Below, in pieces: positions 27,120-37,472 of a stretch of DNA of 64,000 nucleotides. The stretch's first letter is position 1, and each line of letters begins with the position of its first letter. The DNA is from Paenibacillus silvestris (GTDB taxonomy: Bacteria; Bacillota; Bacilli; Paenibacillales; NBRC-103111), in the NCBI RefSeq assembly GCF_009882985.1, contig NZ_WTUZ01000010.1, positions 744,352-808,351 on the forward strand, in the 5' to 3' direction. The notes under the pieces were generated by a model that saw only the letters and a list, made by a program, of their open reading frames with translations, made no database searches and was not told the origin of the DNA. The position numbers were made by a program, and so were the translations under genes.

Positions 27120-28967
27120 CTACGTTGACTTCAATCGTTTTTCTAGGGCGATAATTTCAACTGCAATTTGTGCTGCTCGAAGATGGTCGCCTTCGCGCTC
27201 GGCGCGAACACGTTCTTCTTTCTTGCGTTCAATCTCTTCTTGCATTGGAACTTTACGAATTTGGCGAATATAGTCGTCAATCACTTGTTCGTTCATTCCA
27301 TGACCCGCTCCCATCATAACGATGGAACTGGCCAAGCTCTCCAGCTGTTCGTCTTGCAGCATGGCAATGTATCGGCTTGCATCCGGCTCAGCATTCTGAG
27401 CGTAGTAAGCATATAAATAAGCAGCTAAGACTGCGTGAGCTTCAACGTTGAATTGATCTCCTAACTGTTCTTCGACATGTCCGCAAACATCGCGATCATG
27501 CATCATAACAGCCAAAATCAATCGTTCAGCATTGTGATAAGCTGGCAAAAGCGAAGGCGTTTTCTTGCGTGTTCGTTCCGCTGTTCTCCCATTATTCATA
27601 ACATTATTCCACAGAATTGGTTTATTATCCCCATCCGGTCGGTTTTTTTCCGATTGCAGCAAGATTTCGTGAAGGTCTAACTTCATCGCCTCATAAGAGG
27701 AATCTGGGAATTCAGAAGCCAACTGCTTCAAGTAATGTTCGCGTTCCATCGGAGAGTGTAATTCACTGATTAACTTCACAGCGGATTGCAGATAACGAAG
27801 TCGGTCACCGTCCTCATGCAACTTAAAATTTTTGCGGATGTACAAAAGCTTATATTTCATCGATGGTACGGCAGGTTCAATAATCTCCCGCACGAATCGG
27901 TCAAAACCATATTGTTTCACATAATCATCAGGATCCTTGCCATCCGGCAGCATCGCTACCGTAACTCGGCTTCCTGTCTCTTCCAGGATCGGAATGCTTT
28001 TGAAAGCAGCCGATTGTCCTGCATTATCGCCATCGTAACATACGACGATTTGGTCGGCGTTACGGTTCAGCAGCGCCGCGTGTTCTTTGGTCAGTGCAGT
28101 CCCCATCGTAGCGACCCCATTGCTAATTCCTGCTTCCCAAGCTTTAATAACATCTACATAGCCTTCAAAAAGGACCGCTTGCTGCAGTTTTCGCATATTA
28201 GGTCTAGCCAAGTGAAGATTGTACATGGTCCTGCTTTTATTAAAAAGAGTAGACTCAGGACTATTTAGATACTTGGGCTGAGCATCGCCCATTGATCTCC
28301 CGCCAAACGCAATGACCTTGCCGGTAGCATCGCAAATAGGGAACATAATGCGCTCCCTGAATTTATCAACGTAGCCTGTTCCTTCGTGTTTGGCCGAAAT
28401 TAATCCGCCCTTTTCCATCAACGTAAGATCGAACTCACGTTTCACGAGTTGTTGAACTAACGTATCCCACATCGCAGGAGCATAACCGATTTGAAACGTA
28501 TCGATCAGCTTATCAGAAATACCTCTTGAAGCCAAGTACCCTTTAGCCACTTTGCCTTGCTCTGTATTGCCTAAGATATAATGATAAAGTTTAGCTGCAA
28601 AGTCATAAGCTTTCAGCAGGGCTGCTTTCTCTTGCTGCTGTTCGTTCTGCTCCTCGGACGCTTCTTCCCATGTAATCGGGATATCCGCTTCCTCCGCAAG
28701 CTTAGTAATGGCTTCTGAGAAACTTAGGCCTTCTATTTCCATAACGAAACGAATTAAATTCCCGCCTACATTGCACCCGAAGCAACGATAGATTTGTTTT
28801 TCCGGCGTAACTGTGAATGAAGGACTTTTTTCTGAATGGAAAGGACATAGCCCTTTCATATAATGCCCTTGTTTACTCAAATGTACGTGCCTGCCAATCA
28901 CATCGACGATGTCATGGCGTTTCAGTACAGCCTCAATGACCTCTTCAGGTATGCGTCCGTACCTCAT
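27120..28967 (-). CDS. dnaG: DNA primase DnaG
   Basis: A 615-residue primase that makes RNA primers at the replication fork. The zinc-binding domain has CPFH...CFGC (about 36-61), the Toprim core has [15 protein letters not shown] with the acidic pair CYDGDNAG, and a helicase-binding C-terminal part lies beyond 450. The start is the ATG with GGGTGG 7 bases upstream; a GTG five codons earlier would swallow that site. It is the first gene of the dnaG-sigA pair; yqxD and the PPDK regulator lie just upstream. Confidence 0.97.
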   Translation of the reverse strand: MRYGRIPEEVIEAVLKRHDIVDVIGRHVHLSKQGHYMKGLCPFHSEKSPSFTVTPEKQIYRCFGCNVGGNLIRFVMEIEGLSFSEAITKLAEEADIPITWEEASEEQNEQQQEKAALLKAYDFAAKLYHYILGNTEQGKVAKGYLASRGISDKLIDTFQIGYAPAMWDTLVQQLVKREFDLTLMEKGGLISAKHEGTGYVDKFRERIMFPICDATGKVIAFGGRSMGDAQPKYLNSPESTLFNKSRTMYNLHLARPNMRKLQQAVLFEGYVDVIKAWEAGISNGVATMGTALTKEHAALLNRNADQIVVCYDGDNAGQSAAFKSIPILEETGSRVTVAMLPDGKDPDDYVKQYGFDRFVREIIEPAVPSMKYKLLYIRKNFKLHEDGDRLRYLQSAVKLISELHSPMEREHYLKQLASEFPDSSYEAMKLDLHEILLQSEKNRPDGDNKPILWNNVMNNGRTAERTRKKTPSLLPAYHNAERLILAVMMHDRDVCGHVEEQLGDQFNVEAHAVLAAYLYAYYAQNAEPDASRYIAMLQDEQLESLASSIVMMGAGHGMNEQVIDDYIRQIRKVPMQEEIERKKEERVRAEREGDHLRAAQIAVEIIALEKRLKST

Positions 28968-29016
28968 GTTATTTCCACCCACAATTCAGGTCGCTTTTCC
29001 GACTAAGTACTATTCG

Positions 29017-29481
29017 CTATTCAATTTCGATTTCCTGCAATTTTTTTAAAAGTTTTGTCAAACCATGTAGAAAATATTTGCGATCCTCGTCTGTGAAGGG
29101 TTTTGGCCCCTTCGAATGCTTGCCCGATCTTCGCATTTTTGCTGAAGTATGACGACGATCCAATAAGAAATCTATTGAGCTGTCCGTATATTCCTGACCC
29201 CGATTCGTCAAACAATACGAACCTTTCGCTAACCCGAGCGCTGCAAGACCGAAATCTTGCGTCACCAAAATATCACCAGACTTAATTTGATTGGCGATGT
29301 ACAAATCAACAGATTGATCGGAGCGATCCACTTGTACGACCTTAACACCTGGATTCTCTTTCATCCGATGATCAAACGAAGCAACTAGCACAACTTGTAC
29401 ACCGAACTGCCTGCCTGCTTCTTCTATTTCAGTTTTAACGGGACAAGCATCGGCATCAACGATTATATTCCTCGCACCCAT
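29017..29481 (-). CDS. yqxD: YaiI/YqxD family protein (DUF188)
   Basis: A 154-residue protein with the family signature IIVDADACPVKTEIE near 6-20, a PIN-like Asp-rich core (VTQDFGLAALGL near 93-104) and basic RRSGKHSKGPKPFTDEDR near 117-134. DUF188 proteins are predicted nuclease-fold proteins of unknown function. Position just upstream of dnaG is conserved in Bacillus. The ribosome site is weak. Confidence 0.92.
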   Translation of the reverse strand: MGARNIIVDADACPVKTEIEEAGRQFGVQVVLVASFDHRMKENPGVKVVQVDRSDQSVDLYIANQIKSGDILVTQDFGLAALGLAKGSYCLTNRGQEYTDSSIDFLLDRRHTSAKMRRSGKHSKGPKPFTDEDRKYFLHGLTKLLKKLQEIEIE

Positions 29482-29572
29482 ACGGTTCAGCCCACGCCCT
29501 TTTAACGAAATCTCACCGTACTATTATATACGATGAACTTCTAAAAAATCCTGCAAGTAGAAACATAAAACC

Positions 29573-30388
29573 TTATTGAACCCGTTCAATATGATCCATA
29601 ACCAAACTTGCCGTTTCTTCGACAGCGCGATTTGAAACATCGAAAATCACACAACCGATTTTGCTCATAATTTTGTCAGCAAAGGCCAGTTCTATTTTTA
29701 TACGTTCCACATTCGCATAGGTTGCATTTTCTGCAAGTCCGAGTGTGCGAAGCCGTTCTTGGCGAATAACATTCAACTTATCCGGATCGATCCGAAGTCC
29801 GATGATTTTATCTTTTGCAACGGTATAGATAGCGGCAGGAGGCTGCATTTCTGGCACTAAAGGTACATTAGCCACTTTAAATCTTTTGTGAGCTAAATAC
29901 ATGGATAAAGGAGTTTTGGAGGTTCGGGACACGCCAAGAAGAATGATGTCTGCTTTTTGTATGCCGCTAAAATCTCGGCCATCATCATATTTAACGGCAA
30001 ACTCAACCGCCTCAACCTTTTTAAAATAGTCCTCATCGAGCGGATGAATCATACCAGGCTGTCTGCGCGGCTCTTGGCGCAGCGCCTGCCCTAAGGTGTT
30101 CACCACGGGTCCAAGAAGATCAATATGCGGGATACCATGCTCTTTTGCTTTCGCAATAAGATCGTCACGGAGTTCCGGTATGACCAAGGTAAAGACAACG
30201 ATGCCGCCATGAATGCGAATCGCATTAATCACTTTATCGATGCCTTCAATATCATGGATAAACGGCGCTCTCACAATCTCCACTGGAACCGGATGAAACT
30301 GCATAGCAGCAGCGCGTACCACAGACTCCCCTGTTTCCCCAACTGAATCAGAAACGACATAAACCCGAGTAGGTAATGGATGATCCAT
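29573..30388 (-). CDS. yqfL: Pyruvate,phosphate dikinase regulatory kinase/phosphorylase (YqfL, DUF299)
   Basis: A 271-residue bifunctional regulator that inactivates PPDK (or PEP synthase) by ADP-dependent threonine phosphorylation and reverses it by phosphorolysis. VYVVSDSVGETGE near 9-21 and the nucleotide-binding loop ILLGVSRTSKTPLSMYLA near 148-165 are diagnostic. AAGGGG precedes ATG. In B. subtilis ccpN lies directly upstream; here the next gene upstream is recO, so ccpN and glyQS are missing from the locus. Confidence 0.93.
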   Translation of the reverse strand: MDHPLPTRVYVVSDSVGETGESVVRAAAMQFHPVPVEIVRAPFIHDIEGIDKVINAIRIHGGIVVFTLVIPELRDDLIAKAKEHGIPHIDLLGPVVNTLGQALRQEPRRQPGMIHPLDEDYFKKVEAVEFAVKYDDGRDFSGIQKADIILLGVSRTSKTPLSMYLAHKRFKVANVPLVPEMQPPAAIYTVAKDKIIGLRIDPDKLNVIRQERLRTLGLAENATYANVERIKIELAFADKIMSKIGCVIFDVSNRAVEETASLVMDHIERVQ

Positions 30389-30479
30389 TTTCCCTTAGCC
30401 CCTTTCAACCATATCAGCAGGGACCAGGCCCTACATTAGCATTCGTATGTGAAGTAGATTTGAACAGAACGTAAGCATA

Positions 30480-30524
30480 AAAAAACTCACCGATATGCGG
30501 ACAGCACAAAGGCGAGGTGTTTTC
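30480..30524 (-). terminator. Weak terminator-like hairpin after recO
   Basis: On the minus strand AAAACACCTCG and CGGTGAGTTTTTTT could pair imperfectly around a 20-base loop, with a seven-T run. Confidence 0.4.
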
Positions 30525-30571
30525 CACCACATCATATCAAAGCGAACAACACATGTCAAATTAGACCAAGT

Positions 30572-31321
30572 TCATATATTGTATTTTTCCATTTGTTCGA
30601 TAAAGTCTCTTGATTTCCATTTCACTCCAATATGTATATCCATATAAGTCCTCATACATGTTTTAAGCTGTGCTTTCGTTTCATCCTTGACCTGAACCGC
30701 GCCGAGTCTGCGCATATCCATTCGCGGAAATAATTTAAGCAGCTTGAGTGCGCCTTCCCCAACACGAATGGCGACGGTATCCTTATATCGGCATCTATTG
30801 CATAAAGTTCCGCCCATAGCAGGACTGAAGTGTGTGATGTCTGATGTTTCACCGCAAGAAACGCAAGCGTCCGTCACAGGCAAATAACCAGCTAACTCAA
30901 ACATTTTCATTTCATAGAGGTGAACTACGATCTGCATATCCTTGCCTTCTTCAATCGCCATTAAGCCTGCTTTCAGCTGTTCAAACAGATACGTGCTGCC
31001 TTCTTCATCACCTAGCATACGATCCGTCATTTCGGCCAAATAAGAGGCGTGGGCAGACATGTGCAAATCTTCTCGCAAAGCGTGATGAGCTTCGATAATT
31101 TCGGCAGAATTCAAAGATCCCATCTGACCACGCGTTTTGAAAAAAACAAAATCGCCGTACGTAAAAAGCTGCGTAACGGCGGCATGTCTACTTTTCACTT
31201 TCTTCGCACCCCGAGCCATGACTCCAACCTTACCCAGCTCGGGGGTGAACAGACTAATGATCTTGTTCCCCTCTCCATAGTCCATACTACGGAGTACGAT
31301 CCCCTGTACACTACGCAGCAA
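30572..31321 (-). CDS. recO: DNA repair protein RecO
   Basis: A 249-residue recombination mediator that helps load RecA on SSB-coated DNA. The N-terminal OB fold (MLRSVQGIVLRSMDYGEGNKIISLF) is followed by a helical domain and a zinc site CVSCG...CNRC near 155-179. Start is TTG with GGGGG 7 bases upstream. It follows era and yqzL in the conserved order era-yqzL-recO. Confidence 0.95.
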   Translation of the reverse strand: MLRSVQGIVLRSMDYGEGNKIISLFTPELGKVGVMARGAKKVKSRHAAVTQLFTYGDFVFFKTRGQMGSLNSAEIIEAHHALREDLHMSAHASYLAEMTDRMLGDEEGSTYLFEQLKAGLMAIEEGKDMQIVVHLYEMKMFELAGYLPVTDACVSCGETSDITHFSPAMGGTLCNRCRYKDTVAIRVGEGALKLLKLFPRMDMRRLGAVQVKDETKAQLKTCMRTYMDIHIGVKWKSRDFIEQMEKYNI

Positions 31322-31366
31322 ATGATTTCCCCCATGTATGCCGCTCTGAGTTTACGAATCGTTCAC

Positions 31367-31519
31367 TTACAAATTCAGACCTTCGAGCGGCTCTTCATTA
31401 CTTTGATCCTCTTCCTGTACATCCGTGTCCATGCCGGGTTGCCCGGTAACTTGTTTGTACAAAAGGTAGGCGTCTACATCACCGGTCTTTGAAAAATACG
31501 TCCACGAAAAGTCTTTCAT
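31367..31519 (-). CDS. yqzL: YqzL-family small protein
   Basis: A 50-residue protein, MKDFSWTYFSKTGDVDAYLL, then YKQ and an acidic tail ending EGLNL. The W-x-Y-F-x-x-T-G-D-V-D-A-Y-L-L-Y-K pattern and position between era and recO match YqzL. GGGGAGG lies 9 bases before ATG. Function unknown. Confidence 0.85.
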   Translation of the reverse strand: MKDFSWTYFSKTGDVDAYLLYKQVTGQPGMDTDVQEEDQSNEEPLEGLNL

Positions 31520-31615
31520 GTTCAGCATCCTCCCCATCGAACGTGATGTTCATAGGATGTGCAGAGAAAGCTTCTCTATGCGGAGAAATAACTGGAACAC
31601 TTAGGTAATCTCAAA

Positions 31616-32515
31616 TTAATCGTGGCGGAACCCTAGATCCTTCAGCACTCTGTCTTGATTTCTCCAGTCTTTCTTAACTTTCACCCAAAGTTCTAAAAAG
31701 GTTTTGGAGCCAAGCAGTGTCTCGATATCTCTGCGGGCTTGCCTGCCGATTTCTTTGAGCAAGCTTCCTTGCTTGCCAATTACGATACCTTTCTGGGAAT
31801 CGCGTTCAACAAAGATAACCGCTGAAATATGCACAACACCGTTAGGTTCAACACGCATATCTTCAATTTGGACAGCAATGGAATGCGGGATTTCTTCGCG
31901 GGTCAAATGCAGTATTTTCTCGCGAACAAGCTCCGCGCACACGAACTGCTCTGGATGATCCGTAATCTGATCGGCTGGATAGTACTGAGGTCCTTCGGGC
32001 AAATATTTAATGATTTGCTCCAAAAGCGTCGTTACGTTATTGCCTTTAAGCGCGGAAACGGGTACGATTTCTGCAAAATTATATAGATCTTTGTACTGTG
32101 TAATGATAGCAAGCAGCGCCTCTGGCTGTACAAGGTCAATTTTGTTTAAGACCAAAATAACCGGTGTCTCCACGTGCTTTAGCTGTTCAATAATATATCT
32201 GTCTCCGCCGCCAATTCCGTCAACCACATCAACCAGGAAAAGCACAGCATCTACCTCTCCAAGGGTGCCATGAGCAACTTTACTCATATAATCACCTAAT
32301 TTGGAAGTCGGTTTATGAATACCCGGCGTATCCAAGAATACGATCTGGCCATTTGCTGACGTGTACACACCATGAATCTTGTTTCTGGTTGTTTGAGGCT
32401 TGTCTGACATGATAGCGATTTTTTGCCCGATAATTTGGTTCATTAGCGTTGATTTCCCAACGTTCGGTCGTCCGATGATTGCGACAAAGCCTGATTTAAA
32501 TTCTTTTTTAGCCAC
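31616..32515 (-). CDS. era: GTPase Era
   Basis: A 299-residue 16S rRNA-binding GTPase needed for small-subunit maturation. G1 [15 protein letters not shown]3 DTPGIHKP, G4 NKIDLV are intact; the C-terminal KH domain contains [24 protein letters not shown] start with GAGG 10 bases upstream; only 6 bases separate it from cdd. Confidence 0.97.
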   Translation of the reverse strand: MAKKEFKSGFVAIIGRPNVGKSTLMNQIIGQKIAIMSDKPQTTRNKIHGVYTSANGQIVFLDTPGIHKPTSKLGDYMSKVAHGTLGEVDAVLFLVDVVDGIGGGDRYIIEQLKHVETPVILVLNKIDLVQPEALLAIITQYKDLYNFAEIVPVSALKGNNVTTLLEQIIKYLPEGPQYYPADQITDHPEQFVCAELVREKILHLTREEIPHSIAVQIEDMRVEPNGVVHISAVIFVERDSQKGIVIGKQGSLLKEIGRQARRDIETLLGSKTFLELWVKVKKDWRNQDRVLKDLGFRHD

Positions 32516-32521
32516 TTCTAA

Positions 32522-32935
32522 TTATCCTCCATTTGAATGCAAATCTTTCGTTGTAAAAGCGCCAGGCAATAAAGCGGAAACCGTTGTTTCTGCAAAATCA
32601 CCTTTGAGATTACCGAGATAAACCGGCATATCCGGCTCGCATAACTCAACTAGTACCTGCCGGCATACGCCGCAAGGCGAAATCGGAACTTCCGTGTCGC
32701 CCATGACGGCAATGGCTCGGAAGGAACCTGCTTTGTGCCCGTCTGCAATTGCGCGGAAAAGCGCAGTTCGCTCAGCACAGTTCGTAGGACCATATGCGGC
32801 ATTCTCCACATTACAGCCATAATGAACATGACCATCCGCATCCAGAAGAGCCGCGCCAACGTTAAAATGGGAATATGGCGTATAGGCTCTCTTCATCGCT
32901 TCTTTAGCGTGTTGAATGAGTTCTTGTTGATTCAT
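32522..32935 (-). CDS. cdd: Cytidine deaminase
   Basis: A 137-residue homotetrameric-type zinc deaminase of pyrimidine salvage. NCAERTALF (C-A-E catalytic motif) and PCGVCRQ carry the three zinc cysteines and the proton-shuttle Glu; FNVGAAL and NVENAAYG form the substrate pocket. I prefer the ATG starting MNQQELIQHAKEAM, 9 bases after AGAAGG; ATGs one and three codons earlier are possible. Confidence 0.95.
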   Translation of the reverse strand: MNQQELIQHAKEAMKRAYTPYSHFNVGAALLDADGHVHYGCNVENAAYGPTNCAERTALFRAIADGHKAGSFRAIAVMGDTEVPISPCGVCRQVLVELCEPDMPVYLGNLKGDFAETTVSALLPGAFTTKDLHSNGG

Positions 32936-32966
32936 GGCCATCATCCTTCTTTCTGTATTAGTAACG

Positions 32967-33671
32967 TTATAACATGTTTAGACAGGATAAAGCTAGGATT
33001 GTGACAACTGTGCCAATAAGTGCGCCTAGAAAAAGCGCTGGAAATGGGCGAGTCTTCTTGTCGTACAGCATAATAAATATAAGTGCAGCGAGCGTGTAAG
33101 CAAGCAGCGCGACAATTGTCTGTGTGACGAATATGACAATAACGGTCGATATGGAGAAAGCAATCGCCGTCAACAAACTTGGGCGAACTAATTTCCCTTT
33201 GTCCGAGAAACGTGTTTCGATAACAATAACGGTCAAAATAACCAAGGAGATGAGTACCCAGATCGTCCCAGCGGAAATCTGCGTATCCTGCGTCCTAGAT
33301 TCACGTAGAAGCTGATCAATTGGTTCATAGAAAACAATCATCCCAACGATGACGGCAAAACCAGCAGACACCAAGACGGACGCCGCGGCGACGTCCTTAG
33401 CGATTTTGGCTAACGGATGGCGGTCTGGCATCGCCAGGTCCACGGTCTTCTCCACAGCCGTATTAATCAACTCTGTAACAATCATCAAGGTAACGGCTAA
33501 CAAGATAAACAGGATATCCGTTTTGGGCAATCGTGCAAACAAAGCAGCCAATAAAACAAGAAAAGCAACGCAAAAATGGAATTTCATATTGCGCTGCGTA
33601 TCTAAGGCATATTTGATTCCTTCGTAGGCATATCGGAAGCTTCTGCGCCATTTACGGAAGCCGTTGGTCAT
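32967..33671 (-). CDS. dgkA: Diacylglycerol/undecaprenol kinase with C-terminal membrane extension
   Basis: A 234-residue integral membrane kinase. Residues 1-120 are the DgkA domain (RNMKFHFCVA, VTELINTAVEKTVDLA with the catalytic Glu, HPLAKIAKDVAAASVL). Gram-positive DgkA phosphorylates undecaprenol to recycle the cell-wall carrier. Residues 120-234 add four further membrane segments (VLISLVILTVIVIE..., FALFLGALIGTVVTIL), about double the usual length of 120-130. Start overlaps the ybeY stop by one base (TAATG), so coupled. Confidence 0.9.
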   Translation of the reverse strand: MTNGFRKWRRSFRYAYEGIKYALDTQRNMKFHFCVAFLVLLAALFARLPKTDILFILLAVTLMIVTELINTAVEKTVDLAMPDRHPLAKIAKDVAAASVLVSAGFAVIVGMIVFYEPIDQLLRESRTQDTQISAGTIWVLISLVILTVIVIETRFSDKGKLVRPSLLTAIAFSISTVIVIFVTQTIVALLAYTLAALIFIMLYDKKTRPFPALFLGALIGTVVTILALSCLNML

Positions 33672-34207
33672 TAGCGGGTTAAACCTGCCTTCTGCAAAAT
33701 GTCCTCCTGCTTAGCAAACATAATTTTCTCTTCCTCTTCGCTTTGGTGATCGTATCCGATCAAGTGCAAGAATCCATGAACGAACAGGAAGCCAAGTTCC
33801 CGTTCTACGGAATGCCCATAGTCTTCAGCCTGAGCAATCGCACGCGGCACCGAAATAATAATATCCCCAAGTGGTTCAATGAATGCTTCGGACGCCGTTT
33901 CATCATCTTGGGAACCCTCAGCGCTATTCAGCTCATTATCTTCATAGTTAATCTGAATCTCGTCTTCACCGAATTCGCTCATGGCAAAAGACAGTACATC
34001 CGTTGGTTTATCCAGATCGCGATACTGCTTGTTCAGCTCTTGGATCGCCTCATCATCGACGAACGTAAGAGCAACTTCACCAACTGTAACACCTTCAAGC
34101 TCGCCGGCTAACCGCAGCAGTTCCTCGACTTTCTCTATAAAAGCTGGCGTGATTTCTTTCACTTCCTGCTCGCTGCTCCACTCTAGCGTTAAATCCATAC
34201 TTGCCAT
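33671..34207 (-). CDS. ybeY: Endoribonuclease YbeY
   Basis: A 178-residue zinc ribonuclease for 16S rRNA 3' maturation and 70S quality control. The metal site [11 protein letters not shown] near 144-154 gives the three histidines in H-x3-H-x5-H spacing. [17 protein letters not shown] is the family core. A negatively charged insert ([24 protein letters not shown], about 90-113) lengthens it relative to most homologues. Start set at the ATG 8 bases after AGGAGGG; an earlier GTG is inside the ribosome site region. Confidence 0.94.
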   Translation of the reverse strand: MASMDLTLEWSSEQEVKEITPAFIEKVEELLRLAGELEGVTVGEVALTFVDDEAIQELNKQYRDLDKPTDVLSFAMSEFGEDEIQINYEDNELNSAEGSQDDETASEAFIEPLGDIIISVPRAIAQAEDYGHSVERELGFLFVHGFLHLIGYDHQSEEEEKIMFAKQEDILQKAGLTR

Positions 34208-34231
34208 ATGCGGCACCCTCCTGTCATTTCT

Positions 34232-36463
34232 TTATGTCCCTGTTTTCTTCGGCGACAGTTCATTTGGATACTCAATCCTCGCATGAAAAATACCCAGCAA
34301 GGTCTCATTCAATGTTTTGGCGATTTTATCCAATTCCTTCAGCGTGATGTCACACTCATTGAATTGACCATCGTCTAATCTGGATTTGATGATTTTGTGC
34401 ACCATGGAATCAATCTGCTCCAAGGTCGGATTGCGCAGTGAACGAACAGCTGCCTCAACACTGTCAGCAATCCCTACAATAGCGGCTTCCTTCGACTGCG
34501 CTTTGGGCCCTGTGTAACGGAAGTCCTCTTCGCGAATCTCCTTCTCACTGCCTTCTTCTTCGGCTTGTTTCACCGCTTTATGATAGAAAAAGTGCAGCAG
34601 GGTTGTACCGTGGTGCTGTTCGGCAATATCTCGAATCGCTTTGGGCATCTTGAAATCCTTGAGCATTTCGACGCCATCACGCGGATGGGCGATAATGATG
34701 GATTTACTTAAATTCGGATCGATGCGATCATGCGGATTCTCAATATTGGTCTGATTTTCGATAAAATAACTCGGACGTTTGGTCTTCCCGATATCATGAT
34801 AATAAGAGCCGACCCTGCAGAGAAGTCCGTCTGCGCCGATGGACTCAGCCGCGGCCTCTGATAAATTACCGACCATAACACTGTGATGATAAGTGCCAGG
34901 AGTCTCCGTAAGCAGCTTCCGCAGCAAAGGATGATTCGGGTTCGAAAGCTCCACCAATTTCAGCGGCGAAAGAATTCCGAAAGCAACCTCGAAGAACGGC
35001 AGCAAGCCAATAACGAAAACAACGGTTAACAATCCACCCGCAGCAGCGAATGAAAGGGACATGATCGCTTCGCGCTGCTGAAAATGATCTTCCATAAGCA
35101 GCATGGAAGTGATCGTAAGCATGGCGAAAAAGGCAATCATTAAGCCCGCTTTCAAAATCGTAGCGCGCTGACTTGCACGTTGAATCGTGAATACAGCACT
35201 GAAACAAATAACCAGAGACACTAATCCGTACCGGAAGTCAAAAAGCAGCGTATGCTCCGCATTAAAAATAATACTTGCCATCAGAGAGAATAAGACCGAT
35301 GAAATAAAAGCCAGCGGAGCATCCAATAAAATGGCAATCAGAATACTTCCTAATGCGGTCGGAGCTAGATAACCGATAAACGGATAGTCCAAGTTTTGGA
35401 CAAGTGAGATGATTTTCATACACGTGATATTAATAATGAAAATCAAGATCAGCATCACAAGCTGAGAATTATTGTATTTAATCGCAAGCAAGCTCTGCCG
35501 GACGAACATCGAAACGACAAAAGACAATAAGGCGGAGAGAATCACTAAACCAATTTGCGGCAAGTGATTCGCTTTGCTTTTGAGCAATTCCAGTTTGTCC
35601 AATCTTGCATAAATCTCTTCGGTGATAACATCCCCGACCTTGACGAGCACTTCATTTTTGTTGATGTACACGGGTTTAACATTCTCTCTGGCTTGTCCTT
35701 TGGCATCATCAGTACCCTTCTGATCAAAGAACTTATTCGGCGTGATAACGGACCTTGCAATCTCTGTAACCATTTCACGCATCGTATTCTTAGCCAGGTT
35801 CGAAGTGTTCACCATTTCGGCGACTTTAGCCCTTGCCGTCTGAGCATCAAGAATTTGATCGTTCATCAATTTCGTAACGATATCCTTCGTTACAGGACGC
35901 ATCGCCGTCAAGTCATCCTTGGTCAACCTCGGAAGCTTGAAGTAAGACTCCTCAGGCAGCGGATACTGCTGCTCAGCTAGACCTTGCTGGATCTGCTCAA
36001 TCAGTGTTTCGTTGTACTGACCGCTTGTACTGAGCGATTTGATCGACTGATTTTCCAAATCACTGATCAACTGAGGAATCACACGACGGAAAATGCTTAC
36101 TTTGTCATCAAATTTCACTTCTTCATCGGCATTAATTTGTAATAATTTATCATAAATGGCGTCAATCATTGCATCATTCTTGAGATTTACGATGCGATAA
36201 ACAGGTTGAACCCGCTTCGCCGCATCTTCCTTCGCTTGTTCCGTCGCTATAGCGTTCTCAATTTGTCTTGGCGCATAGATCGTTGTTTCACTGGTTGTTC
36301 CTAACTCAATGTCATAAACCTGTGGCACGAGCTTAGCATAAAGAGATATATAGAAAACTAAAGCCAGCAAGAGAAACAACAGTATTCGAATGCCGGTACT
36401 GTATTTCCATCCGTTCAGCTGGTAATGAAATTTACCTTTCATTTGCACTTCATTTTTCATCAC
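34232..36463 (-). CDS. 7TM-HD c-di-AMP phosphodiesterase (PgpH/YqfF)
   Basis: A 743-residue membrane enzyme. One N-terminal membrane segment is followed by an extracellular 7TMR-HDED domain (about 50-300), seven membrane segments (about 305-520) and a cytoplasmic HD phosphohydrolase (525-735). Metal residues are visible in YHHSVMVGNLSE, YYHDIGK and AEQHHGTTLLH. Listeria PgpH of this family degrades cyclic-di-AMP. Gene order phoH-yqfF-ybeY-dgkA is conserved. Confidence 0.93.
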   Translation of the reverse strand: MMKNEVQMKGKFHYQLNGWKYSTGIRILLFLLLALVFYISLYAKLVPQVYDIELGTTSETTIYAPRQIENAIATEQAKEDAAKRVQPVYRIVNLKNDAMIDAIYDKLLQINADEEVKFDDKVSIFRRVIPQLISDLENQSIKSLSTSGQYNETLIEQIQQGLAEQQYPLPEESYFKLPRLTKDDLTAMRPVTKDIVTKLMNDQILDAQTARAKVAEMVNTSNLAKNTMREMVTEIARSVITPNKFFDQKGTDDAKGQARENVKPVYINKNEVLVKVGDVITEEIYARLDKLELLKSKANHLPQIGLVILSALLSFVVSMFVRQSLLAIKYNNSQLVMLILIFIINITCMKIISLVQNLDYPFIGYLAPTALGSILIAILLDAPLAFISSVLFSLMASIIFNAEHTLLFDFRYGLVSLVICFSAVFTIQRASQRATILKAGLMIAFFAMLTITSMLLMEDHFQQREAIMSLSFAAAGGLLTVVFVIGLLPFFEVAFGILSPLKLVELSNPNHPLLRKLLTETPGTYHHSVMVGNLSEAAAESIGADGLLCRVGSYYHDIGKTKRPSYFIENQTNIENPHDRIDPNLSKSIIIAHPRDGVEMLKDFKMPKAIRDIAEQHHGTTLLHFFYHKAVKQAEEEGSEKEIREEDFRYTGPKAQSKEAAIVGIADSVEAAVRSLRNPTLEQIDSMVHKIIKSRLDDGQFNECDITLKELDKIAKTLNETLLGIFHARIEYPNELSPKKTGT

Positions 36464-36500
36464 GGAAGGTCATTCCTCTCTACCTGACAAACCAGCACAG

Positions 36501-37466
36501 TTACTTTTCCTTCTCAGCATTGTAGGCCACAATGATTTTCTGAACGAGTGAATGTCTCACAACGTCCTGCTCATCAAAGTAAATAAAGCCAAGCTCCTCA
36601 ATCCCATCGAGAATACGAGCAGCTTCTACAAGTCCTGACGATTTGCCGCGTGGCAAATCAATTTGTGTCACGTCACCGGTAATGACCATTTTGGATCCGA
36701 AACCGAGCCGTGTCAGAAACATTTTCATTTGTTCAGGTGTCGTATTTTGGGCTTCATCTAGAATTATAAATGAATCGTCTAAGGTCCTCCCGCGCATATA
36801 CGCTAGAGGAGCAATCTCAATTAGTCCACGTTCTAATGATTTCGCTACCTGATCAGGTCCCAAGACATCATTAAGAGCATCATACAATGGGCGCAAATAG
36901 GGGTCAACTTTTTCCTGTAGATCACCAGGCAGAAAGCCAAGACTTTCTCCTGCTTCAACAGCTGGCCGCGTTAAAACAATCCTTTTGACAGCGCCTTCTT
37001 TCAGGCGTGTAACCGCGAGCACGACAGCCAAATACGTTTTGCCAGTTCCCGCAGGTCCAATCCCAAAAACGATATCTTTCTTCTTAATCGTCTCTACGTA
37101 TTTCCGCTGTCCAATTGTTTTGACGCGAATCGGTTTGCCACGATGCGTAGACGTAATCTCACCTTTGAACAAATCCAGCAATTGATCCGCTTTCATCTGC
37201 TTGGCTAGCTCTACGGCATACAGGACATCTCGCTCTGTCAACGTATAGTTATTGCGGATGAGCTGCAGAAGAACCTCAAAAAGCTGCTGAAGCGAGTTCA
37301 CTTCCGCAGCCGGACCTTGAATCGTTATTTCGGCTTCGCGCGTAAAAATTTGCGCGTTAATCTCTCTCTCAATCACATGCAGAAATTTGTCCTGCGGACC
37401 AAACAATGCCAGCCCTTCGGCTGGGTTTTTCAAAGTTAGCTTGACGGATTGTGCGTTTTCTACCAA
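36501..37466 (-). CDS. phoH: PhoH-family ATPase
   Basis: A 321-residue protein with an N-terminal KH-like segment and a PhoH ATPase domain. Walker A FGIGPAGTGKTYLAV near 133-147, Walker B FIILDEAQNTTPEQ near 231-244, and ITGDVTQIDLP with the LTRPAVEAGE motif. PhoH proteins are helicase-like ATPases associated with RNA metabolism; the position next to ybeY fits an RNA role. Start is TTG after GAGGAG, which overlaps the end of yqfD. Confidence 0.93.
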   Translation of the reverse strand: MVENAQSVKLTLKNPAEGLALFGPQDKFLHVIEREINAQIFTREAEITIQGPAAEVNSLQQLFEVLLQLIRNNYTLTERDVLYAVELAKQMKADQLLDLFKGEITSTHRGKPIRVKTIGQRKYVETIKKKDIVFGIGPAGTGKTYLAVVLAVTRLKEGAVKRIVLTRPAVEAGESLGFLPGDLQEKVDPYLRPLYDALNDVLGPDQVAKSLERGLIEIAPLAYMRGRTLDDSFIILDEAQNTTPEQMKMFLTRLGFGSKMVITGDVTQIDLPRGKSSGLVEAARILDGIEELGFIYFDEQDVVRHSLVQKIIVAYNAEKEK

Positions 37467-37472
37467 CAGGTC

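Noticed and set aside
36501-37466. Possibility that the two PhoH genes are duplicates
   Set aside because: The 4649-5980 gene has an N-terminal PIN domain and the 36501-37466 gene does not; both types are standard separate genes in Bacillus.
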